This document shows positions 53,032 through 60,841 of a DNA stretch of 64,000 bases, piece by piece; positions within the stretch are counted from its first letter, which is position 1, and every line of letters begins with the position of its first letter. The notes below the pieces were generated by a model. That model saw only the letters and a list, made by a program, of their open reading frames with translations. It ran no database searches and was not told where the DNA came from. The stretch is from Cryomorphaceae bacterium. GTDB lineage: Bacteria > Bacteroidota > Bacteroidia > Flavobacteriales > Flavobacteriaceae. The stretch spans positions 24,272-88,271 of the forward strand of contig QOPZ01000002.1 in the NCBI GenBank assembly GCA_003331885.1. The letters are read 5' to 3'. The position numbers and the translations under genes were made by a program.

Positions 53032-53778
53032 ATGATAGAAGTCAAAAACATATATAAATCATTTAATAAAACACAAGTTTTAAATAAAATTGATACGATT
53101 TTTTATAGAGGAAAAACTAATTTAATAATAGGTCAAAGCGGGTCAGGAAAAACTGTATTACTTAAGTGCTTATTAGGTCTTTATGAAGTTGATTTAGGTG
53201 AGATATTGTACGATGGAATTTCTTCAAAAAATATGGGTATTAATGAAAAACTTGAAATTAGTAGACAAATGGGTATGGTATTTCAAGGCAGTGCATTATT
53301 TGACTCAATGAATGTTTTAGAAAATGTTAGATTTCCTCTTGATATGTTAACAGAAATTGATGAAAATGAAAAAAACGAGAGAGCCTTAAAATTTATAGAA
53401 AGGGTTAATCTTAAAGATGCAATTGAAAAACTTCCCTCTGAACTTTCCGGTGGGATGCAAAAAAGAGTTGCAATAGCAAGAGCTATTGTTCTGAACCCAA
53501 AATATCTTTTTTGCGATGAACCCAACTCTGGCTTAGACCCAAAAACAGCTATAGTAATTGATAAACTTATTCAAGAAATTACCAAGGAGTATAATATCAC
53601 TACAATTATAAACTCACATGATATGAATTCTGTAATAGAAATTGGTGAAAATATAGTTTTTCTAAAAGAAGGACTTAAGATTTGGCAAGGAACAAATAAA
53701 GAAATCTTAAAGTCTAAAAATAAAGAAGTTGATGATTTCGTATACTCTTCAGAATTACTAAAAAAACTTAGAGGTTAA
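53032..53778 (+). CDS. MlaF-like ABC transporter ATP-binding protein
   Basis: GQSGSGKTVLLKCLLG (Walker A), LSGGMQKRVAIARAI, YLFCDEPNSGLDP. Confidence 0.93.
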   Translation: MIEVKNIYKSFNKTQVLNKIDTIFYRGKTNLIIGQSGSGKTVLLKCLLGLYEVDLGEILYDGISSKNMGINEKLEISRQMGMVFQGSALFDSMNVLENVRFPLDMLTEIDENEKNERALKFIERVNLKDAIEKLPSELSGGMQKRVAIARAIVLNPKYLFCDEPNSGLDPKTAIVIDKLIQEITKEYNITTIINSHDMNSVIEIGENIVFLKEGLKIWQGTNKEILKSKNKEVDDFVYSSELLKKLRG

Positions 53779-55205
53779 TTAATATTACTTCTAATTTCAA
53801 ATACATCATCATCTAATTGAAACTCTAACCAGCCTTGAATGTTTTTATTAAGTTTAATTTTTTCATCAATATTTAATTTTTCATCCCATTTTAATGAAAA
53901 AACTAATATTGTATCTACAGAATTAAAATCTGTCTTTATAGTTTCGAAAACTTCAAACTGTTTAAGGCTGGGATAAATTATTTTTACTTCTTTAGATAGG
54001 GAATTAAATATTAGTTTTTCTCTGCTTAATTTTTCTAACTCACTTAATCTTTTATTCAACTTATTTATCTCATTTGTCTTTGAAATAAGTTCAATTGAAT
54101 CTCTATACCTCAATTCTTTAACAAACTCATTTGAATTTATTAAATTATTATTGTCTTGAACAAATTCAAGAGTTGCATTAATTAATTTCGAGTAAGTATC
54201 CTTCTTTTTATTAAGAAATGATATTGTTTCATCACTAAGAGGCTTTTGACCATAGGTGTTAATAGTAATTTTTGAATCACCATCATTATAATTAGAAGAT
54301 GATCTTTCAAGTAGTAAATCATAGTTTGGTAATCCAACCAATTCATTTTTCAAAAAATTATCACTTTGAGAATCAAATCTGCTCTTATTGACCACTTTAG
54401 TAAAAGTGAAAATTGGATAAATAAGAATTAGTAAAGATGCAAAACTTATAGTTTTATTTATAAAGCTTCTTCTGGTTGAATTGGCATAATTAATTAATGG
54501 AAATCTTAAAATTTTTAAGACAAAATATGTTGCAACTATAATATACATACTATTTATAGTGAAAAGATACATTGCATTAAGAGCTTTAGTAAAATTTTCT
54601 TGTGCTAGATAAAAGCCAATAGTACATAGCGGTGGCATAAGAGCAGTCGCAATAGCAACTCCAAAAATAGCTGAGCTTATATTCTCTTTCTTGGTCTTAG
54701 CTATTATTAGTGCTAAGCCTCCAAAAAAAGCAATTAATACATCTCTTATATCAAATGATGATCTAGATAATAATTCTGAGGATTCATCGTTTATAGGAAT
54801 AATTGCAAAAAATATATATGCAGTAATTACGCTTAAAAAAACCATAACTAAAAAGTTTATAAAAGAATTTTTAAGTGTTTCAACATCATTTGTTGCTATT
54901 GAAAATCCTAATCCTAAGATAGGTCCTAAAAGAGGAGAAATTAACATGGCTCCAATCACAACTGGTGTAGAATTAGCATTAAGACCTACAGATGCAATTA
55001 AAATTGAACAAATTAATATCCATGCTGTTGTTCCTTTCATGGATATATCTGCTTTTATGGAGTTTACCGTCGCATTTTTATCTACATCTTCATAGAAACT
55101 TAGTATACTCTTTAAAAAGACTATTATACCCTTAAATAAGCCAGATGCATTTTTTTTAATACCTGGTTGCTCAGGGTTCTCATTAAAGTCAAATTTTGTT
55201 TCCAA
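53775..55205 (-). CDS. DUF389 domain membrane protein
   Basis: GAMLISPLLGPILGLGFSIATND and VGLNANSTPVVIGAM, typical of DUF389. Confidence 0.85.
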   Translation of the reverse strand: METKFDFNENPEQPGIKKNASGLFKGIIVFLKSILSFYEDVDKNATVNSIKADISMKGTTAWILICSILIASVGLNANSTPVVIGAMLISPLLGPILGLGFSIATNDVETLKNSFINFLVMVFLSVITAYIFFAIIPINDESSELLSRSSFDIRDVLIAFFGGLALIIAKTKKENISSAIFGVAIATALMPPLCTIGFYLAQENFTKALNAMYLFTINSMYIIVATYFVLKILRFPLINYANSTRRSFINKTISFASLLILIYPIFTFTKVVNKSRFDSQSDNFLKNELVGLPNYDLLLERSSSNYNDGDSKITINTYGQKPLSDETISFLNKKKDTYSKLINATLEFVQDNNNLINSNEFVKELRYRDSIELISKTNEINKLNKRLSELEKLSREKLIFNSLSKEVKIIYPSLKQFEVFETIKTDFNSVDTILVFSLKWDEKLNIDEKIKLNKNIQGWLEFQLDDDVFEIRSNIN

Positions 55206-55208
55206 TAT

Positions 55209-55616
55209 TTATTTAATTTCTTTTAATCCTGTTAAGTCTGAAGAACTTCTTATTTTATCACCAAGCCCATCGATTATTTCAATATTATATTTAGAACAAA
55301 TTGATGATTCTGGTATTTCATAATTTTTTCTATCTCCACCATTTGCAAAAATATCAGGTTTCAAAAATTCTAAAGATTTACATACAGTTTTATCTTCATC
55401 TACAGATAAGAAAACTTCATCAATATCTTTAATATTTTCAAGGATAACTACTCTATCTTTTTCATCCATAAAATATTTTCCTTTTTTTAAATTACATTGA
55501 TGGTTGTTATTAACTATAACTACCAGCCAATCTCCAAGCTTTTTTGCAGTTTTAATATATTCAATATGTCCAACATGAATTGGGTCAAAATAACCGCTAA
55601 TTGCAACTTTTTTCAT
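55209..55616 (-). CDS. cytidylyltransferase-like (HxGH) nucleotidyltransferase
   Basis: VAISGYFDPIHVGHIEYIKTAKKLGDWLVVIVNN. Confidence 0.87.
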   Translation of the reverse strand: MKKVAISGYFDPIHVGHIEYIKTAKKLGDWLVVIVNNNHQCNLKKGKYFMDEKDRVVILENIKDIDEVFLSVDEDKTVCKSLEFLKPDIFANGGDRKNYEIPESSICSKYNIEIIDGLGDKIRSSSDLTGLKEIK

Positions 55617-56200
55617 AATAGTTCAACTTTGGCGTGAGGAAGAAATAAATAATTTCTTTTACTCATAGTTTCAATACAAAGATACCTTTTTCTTCTTTTT
55701 TTAATTTTTTTATAAACTTTACCGTTACCATATTTAAATTTTTTACCATCTTCAATTTTATCTAAATAAATAAAATCTTTATTACTACTATCATATTTAT
55801 TTAGCTCTTTTACAAGTGGGCTGTCATATGAGAATGAAGATCTTGGGCTTATCATGTGAATATTCAAAAGTTCAAGTAGCTTATTTGGAAAAACTTTGCT
55901 GTTTAAAACTGGATTAAGCAATTTTTTATATTCATTCTTCCATCCAAGTCCATGTGGGGCTGTTTTAATTCTTTTTTTAAAAACATTGTAATGTGCAAAC
56001 TCATGAATTATAACCAATAAAAAAAGATACTTATTATCAGTCTTATTTATAGTAATTATAGAATTGTTTTTACCCTTTCTAAAATCTCCATGTTTTGTTT
56101 TTCTTTTATTTACAACTTTAATTTTTAAGTCTTCAATTTCAATCAAACTTTTGACATAATGAATTGAATTTTTTGGAATTGAGGATAAAATATCAATCAT
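55613..56200 (-). CDS. SprT-like zinc metalloprotease domain protein
   Basis: HEFAHYNVFKKRIKTAPHGLGWKNEYKKLL (HExxH plus downstream H). Confidence 0.8.
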   Translation of the reverse strand: MIDILSSIPKNSIHYVKSLIEIEDLKIKVVNKRKTKHGDFRKGKNNSIITINKTDNKYLFLLVIIHEFAHYNVFKKRIKTAPHGLGWKNEYKKLLNPVLNSKVFPNKLLELLNIHMISPRSSFSYDSPLVKELNKYDSSNKDFIYLDKIEDGKKFKYGNGKVYKKIKKRRKRYLCIETMSKRNYLFLPHAKVELL

Positions 56201-56877
56201 GGAGTTGATGAAGAGACTGGAATAACTTTGCCATTAAAGAGCTTGGATCCAGTATTTGCAAAATTATATATGTAAGAAGCCATTTCATCAGGATCAACTT
56301 GGGCTTCATAACCAGGGAAAGCTTTTTTTAACATTGGAGTATTAACGGATCCCAATGATAGTGAATTGAATTTTGGTCCTGATTCTTTATATTCTTCAGC
56401 TAGAACTTCTGTTAAAATATTTAATGCTCCCTTACTTGCAGAATATGCAGCAAGACCTGGAAATTTAGAACTTCCAATTACTCCTCCAATACTACTAATA
56501 TTAACTACGTGAGAGTCAATATTAAAAAAAGGAAGAAGTTTTTGAATCAAATATGCAACACTAAAAACATTAATATCAAAAACTGAGTAAAAATCATCTT
56601 TAGTTAATTCTTCAAAAGGTTTATTTATCAATTTACCAGCATTATTTATAACAATATCAATTGATTTATATTCATTTTTGATTAAATCAATTAATGTTTC
56701 AATATTTTCATTTTTAGAAATATCAAAATTAATGTGTTTAACTCCAATAAGCTTAGATTCAGATTCCGGTAAATTTGACCTTGATAAAGAAATAATTTTA
56801 AAACCATTTTTGGAATAAATTTTTAACAATTCTAGTCCAATACCTGAACTTGTTCCAGTTATCAATATATTTTTCAT
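56197..56877 (-). CDS. short-chain dehydrogenase/reductase (SDR)
   Basis: ILITGTSSGIGLELLK, IVINNAGKL, AAYSASKGALNIL. Confidence 0.9.
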   Translation of the reverse strand: MKNILITGTSSGIGLELLKIYSKNGFKIISLSRSNLPESESKLIGVKHINFDISKNENIETLIDLIKNEYKSIDIVINNAGKLINKPFEELTKDDFYSVFDINVFSVAYLIQKLLPFFNIDSHVVNISSIGGVIGSSKFPGLAAYSASKGALNILTEVLAEEYKESGPKFNSLSLGSVNTPMLKKAFPGYEAQVDPDEMASYIYNFANTGSKLFNGKVIPVSSSTP

Positions 56878-58571
56878 TAAACTAATATTGTTACAGGATT
56901 TTCAATATATCCTTTTAAAGTCTCCAGGAATAAAGATCCTGTAACTCCATCAACAGTTCTGTGATCACAAGCTAAAGTAAGTTTCATAGTATTGCTTACA
57001 ACAATTTTGTCATCGATAACAACTGGCTTCTTAACAATAGTTCCAACAGATAGGATTGCAGAATTTGGTTGATTAATGATAGATGTGAATTCTTGAATTC
57101 CAAACATTCCTAAATTAGAAATTGTAAATGTACTTCCTTCAATCTCATCTGGTCTTAATTTTTTTGATTTTGCTCTAACAGCATAATCTCTAACTAGACT
57201 ATTAATTGAGTGGAGTGACTCATTATCAGCAAATTTTATAACTGGCACAACAAGACCATCCTCAACCCCTACAGCTACTCCAATATGAATGTGATGATTA
57301 ATTCTTGTTGATTTTTCCATCCATTGTGAATTTACTTGTGGATGTTTTTTCAAAGCAGCAGCACAAGCTTTTATAATAATATCATTAAATGATATTTTTG
57401 TATCAGGAATTGAATTATACTGCTTTCTAAATGCTATGGCATTGTCCATATTAAACTCAACTCCCAAGTAATAATGAGGAGCTGTAAATTTAGATTGACT
57501 TAGTCTTTTTGCAATCGCATTTCTCATGGAAGAATTTTGAATATCATCAAATGACTCTTCACCAACAACAGTCTTTATAATAGGTGGTGGCATTGATTTC
57601 TGATCTTCAATAATTTCAATGGGTTTGTTTTCATCTAAATTTAATTGAGAACTATTAAAATTATCCAGATCACTTTTGATTATCCTACCATTATCACCAG
57701 ATCCTTGAATAGTTGATAAATCAATATTTCTTTCAGAGGCAATTTTCTTTGCAAGCGGAGATGCAATTATTCTTTTATCTGAATGAATAGGAACTGCCTC
57801 AACTTGTTCTGAGGATTGAGTGTTTTCCATTACGGAGTCAAGAATTTCAGTGGCAGAATCTTTATTAATTTCAGCTTCAGCACCTTCTCCATAACTCTTT
57901 AATAATTTTTCAACATCTACCTCACCATCAGAAATAATTGCGATTAAATCATCAACATTAACTGTTTCACCTGCCTGAACCCCTATATGAACTAGTTTTC
58001 CATTATAAAATGATTCAAATTCCATAGTAGCTTTATCAGTTTCAATCTCAGCTAAAATATCTCCTTCTGCAACATCATCTCCAACATTTTTTAACCATGA
58101 TGATATTGTTCCTTCTTCCATTGTATCACTCAATCTTGGCATCTTAATGTATTCAACATTAGCAGAACTTTGTAATGAATTTTCATCAGGTGATTCAGGA
58201 ATTTCTTCTGAACTTGTAATATTCAATTCAACTTCCTCTAATTTTTCTTGTTCATTGATTTGATCAACTAAATCTAATTGTGAATTTTCATTAGATAGCT
58301 CAGGTAATGAAATTAATGATGAAATGTCTTCGTTTTCTTCTCCGATTATACATAATAATGAATCTACATTAGCCGCAACTCCCTCTTCAATAGCAATATG
58401 AAGAAGAGTTCCCTCGTAAAAGGATTCAAATTCCATTGTTGCTTTATCAGTTTCGATTTCAGCTAAAATATCACCTTCTACTACCTTATCTCCAACTTTT
58501 TTTAACCATTGAGCAACAACACCCTCTTCCATGGTATCACTAAGTCTTGGCATTTTAATTACTTCTGCCAT
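56877..58571 (-). CDS. pdhC: pyruvate dehydrogenase E2, dihydrolipoamide acetyltransferase with two lipoyl domains
   Basis: Two copies of IKMPRLSDTMEEG...GDILAEIETDKATMEFESFY, peripheral subunit-binding domain, C-terminal LACDHRTVDGVTGSLFLETLK. Confidence 0.95.
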   Translation of the reverse strand: MAEVIKMPRLSDTMEEGVVAQWLKKVGDKVVEGDILAEIETDKATMEFESFYEGTLLHIAIEEGVAANVDSLLCIIGEENEDISSLISLPELSNENSQLDLVDQINEQEKLEEVELNITSSEEIPESPDENSLQSSANVEYIKMPRLSDTMEEGTISSWLKNVGDDVAEGDILAEIETDKATMEFESFYNGKLVHIGVQAGETVNVDDLIAIISDGEVDVEKLLKSYGEGAEAEINKDSATEILDSVMENTQSSEQVEAVPIHSDKRIIASPLAKKIASERNIDLSTIQGSGDNGRIIKSDLDNFNSSQLNLDENKPIEIIEDQKSMPPPIIKTVVGEESFDDIQNSSMRNAIAKRLSQSKFTAPHYYLGVEFNMDNAIAFRKQYNSIPDTKISFNDIIIKACAAALKKHPQVNSQWMEKSTRINHHIHIGVAVGVEDGLVVPVIKFADNESLHSINSLVRDYAVRAKSKKLRPDEIEGSTFTISNLGMFGIQEFTSIINQPNSAILSVGTIVKKPVVIDDKIVVSNTMKLTLACDHRTVDGVTGSLFLETLKGYIENPVTILV

Positions 58572-59573
58572 CTATTCTGGTTTATGTTTTAAAAAAGGGT
58601 AATCTTGCTGTTCGTAAACAGAATCATACATAATATTTTTTTCTGGATATGGAGATTCTTCAGCAAATTTTTCACACTCATTAACTTTTTGTTTAACACG
58701 AGCATCAATATCTAAAATTTCATTAGCAGATGCGTAATTATTTTGAATAATAATTTCTTTTACCTGAGTAATGGGATCAATTTTTCTATATTCTTGCACT
58801 TCCTCCTTTGTCCTATATTTTTGAGCATCAGACATTGAATGTCCTCTATATCTATAAGTTTTCATTTCTAATAAAGTTGGACCTTTATCAGATCTAGCTC
58901 TCTCAATAGCTTCGTCTAGAGCTTCAGCAACTTTAACAGGGTTCATGCCATCAACAGGTCCACAAGGCATTTCATACCCCAATCCTAATTTCCATATATC
59001 AGTATGATTTGAAGTTCTTTTTACAGATGTACCCATAGCATATCCATTATTTTCAACGACAAAAACAACAGGTAAACTCCATAACATAGCTAGGTTTAAA
59101 GTTTCATGAAATGAACCTTGCCTAACTGCTCCATCTCCCATAAAACATAAAGTAACCGCTCCTCTATTATAATATTTATCACCAAATGCCATACCAGCTC
59201 CAAGTGGAATTTGTCCACCTACAATTCCATGACCTCCATGAAAACGATATTCTTTAGAAAAAATATGCATTGAGCCTCCAAGTCCCATAGAGGTTCCAGT
59301 AGCTTTTCCATATAACTCAGCCATTACTCTTTTTGGATCAACACCCATTCCAATAGGCATAACATGATTTCTATAAGCAGTAATCATCCTGTCTTTTTCC
59401 ATATTCATTACATGCAGAGCACCTGCAAGCACAGCTTCTTGTCCGTTATATAAGTGTAAAAATCCTCTGACTTTTTGTTGAATGTATACTGCCGCTAACT
59501 TGTCTTCAAACTTTCTCCAAAAAAGCATTTCTTCATACCAATTCAAATAAGTTTCTTTAGTTATAGGCTTCAT
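58572..59573 (-). CDS. pdhA: pyruvate dehydrogenase E1 alpha subunit
   Basis: RGFLHLYNGQEAV, GMGVDPKRVMAELYGKATGTSMGLGGSMHIF, MGDGAVRQGSFHETLNLA, TYRYRGHSMSDAQKYRT. Confidence 0.95.
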   Translation of the reverse strand: MKPITKETYLNWYEEMLFWRKFEDKLAAVYIQQKVRGFLHLYNGQEAVLAGALHVMNMEKDRMITAYRNHVMPIGMGVDPKRVMAELYGKATGTSMGLGGSMHIFSKEYRFHGGHGIVGGQIPLGAGMAFGDKYYNRGAVTLCFMGDGAVRQGSFHETLNLAMLWSLPVVFVVENNGYAMGTSVKRTSNHTDIWKLGLGYEMPCGPVDGMNPVKVAEALDEAIERARSDKGPTLLEMKTYRYRGHSMSDAQKYRTKEEVQEYRKIDPITQVKEIIIQNNYASANEILDIDARVKQKVNECEKFAEESPYPEKNIMYDSVYEQQDYPFLKHKPE

Positions 59574-59583
59574 ATTTCACCTG

Positions 59584-59591
59584 CAAAGATA
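59584..59591 (-). promoter_or_regulatory. candidate -7 element (TATCTTTG) of pdhA
   Basis: Perfect TAnnTTTG on minus strand, 10 nt before ATG 59573. Confidence 0.5.
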
Positions 59592-59597
59592 ATTGAA

Positions 59598-59624
59598 ATT
59601 TTTCAGTTAGTAGTACTGAAAAAT
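59598..59624. promoter_or_regulatory. 27-bp inverted repeat (10-bp perfect arms) upstream of pdhA
   Basis: ATTTTTCAGT-TAGTAGT-ACTGAAAAAT, occupying the region where the pdhA -33 element would be. Confidence 0.5.
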
Positions 59625-59660
59625 ATTATAAAAAAAAGATACTATTATTTTAGAAAAAGT

Positions 59661-60794
59661 CTAATTAAAATTAAAACCTAAAGACAATCTAATTGTATTT
59701 TCAAGCGGACTTATTACATCGGATGTTGAAATCAAATAAGATAAATCAATATTTAAATCTCTATCGGTTTCAAAGCCAGTACCAATAGTTACAAATTTTC
59801 TAGAACCTTTTAATTCATGTTCACTGAAATAACCTGATCTTATGAAAAATGATTTGTTAAAAGCATATTCTAAACCAAGAGAATATGTTAATTCTTTTAT
59901 TTCTTCTGCCATTCCATCAGGAGCATCTCCAAAAGATTTGAACATTCCTTGCAAAAAACCAACATCAGGTTGACGATATGCAACAATTTCTCCGTTAGAA
60001 TTAAGAACTTCTTCACTTGGAGATGGTACAAGTAATTTATTAATCTCAACTGTTAATGCAAGACTATTATTACTATCAAAAAGGAATTCAAATCCAGAAC
60101 CTAATCTTAAGTTTGTTGGAATATAACTTTCTGATCCACCACTTACTTTAGAATATTTCATTTTAGGACCAATATTAGAAATATTAAAACCAGCTCTTAA
60201 AATACCATCAAAATTATTGTAGGATTTTACATCTGATTGGTAATAACCAGAAATATCAACAGCAACAGATGTTGCAGCCTCTGTTTCAGAATCTAAAGTT
60301 TGTAATTTTACATCAGACATTAAAAAACGACCCGATACACCCATTGCAAAACTCTCTGAAAGTTTCAATGAATAAGATGCGTCTAAAGTGAACTCATTAG
60401 GATTTTCAATAATTGGAATATCCAATGGATTTTGCAAAATATCTATATCACCGAGACTAAAATACTTTAAACTAGCACTCCACGAAGATCTTTCATTAAT
60501 CTTATTGTAATAAGACACATTTGCTAAGAAAATATCGTTAACTAACTTGCTTAAATAAGGTGTATAGCTAAAAGCAATTCCAGATGAGTTTTCTGAAAAA
60601 ATATACTTTGACGGATTCCAATGTTGAGAGAAATTATCTACGGATGTAGCAACACCTTGTTCACCAATTCCCGAAGCACGGGCATCTGATGATATCATTA
60701 GAAATGGTACGGCTGTAGTTATCACCCTCCTCTCTTGAGAGTAATTGTTAAAAATTGAGAGAAGGAAGACAAACAGTAATAATTTTTTATTCAT
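59661..60794 (-). CDS. porV: type IX secretion outer membrane protein PorV (LptO-like)
   Basis: RRVITTAVPFLMISSDARASGIGEQGVATSVDNFSQHWNPSKY; C-terminal beta-barrel LSLGFNFN. Confidence 0.9.
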   Translation of the reverse strand: MNKKLLLFVFLLSIFNNYSQERRVITTAVPFLMISSDARASGIGEQGVATSVDNFSQHWNPSKYIFSENSSGIAFSYTPYLSKLVNDIFLANVSYYNKINERSSWSASLKYFSLGDIDILQNPLDIPIIENPNEFTLDASYSLKLSESFAMGVSGRFLMSDVKLQTLDSETEAATSVAVDISGYYQSDVKSYNNFDGILRAGFNISNIGPKMKYSKVSGGSESYIPTNLRLGSGFEFLFDSNNSLALTVEINKLLVPSPSEEVLNSNGEIVAYRQPDVGFLQGMFKSFGDAPDGMAEEIKELTYSLGLEYAFNKSFFIRSGYFSEHELKGSRKFVTIGTGFETDRDLNIDLSYLISTSDVISPLENTIRLSLGFNFN

Positions 60795-60841
60795 TCTAAT
60801 ATTTTAAATTATATCAATAAATATACCTTTTATTTAAAGGT

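Noticed and set aside
57906-58571. Duplicated lipoyl domains in PdhC
   Set aside because: Multiple lipoyl domains are normal in E2 enzymes; not unusual.
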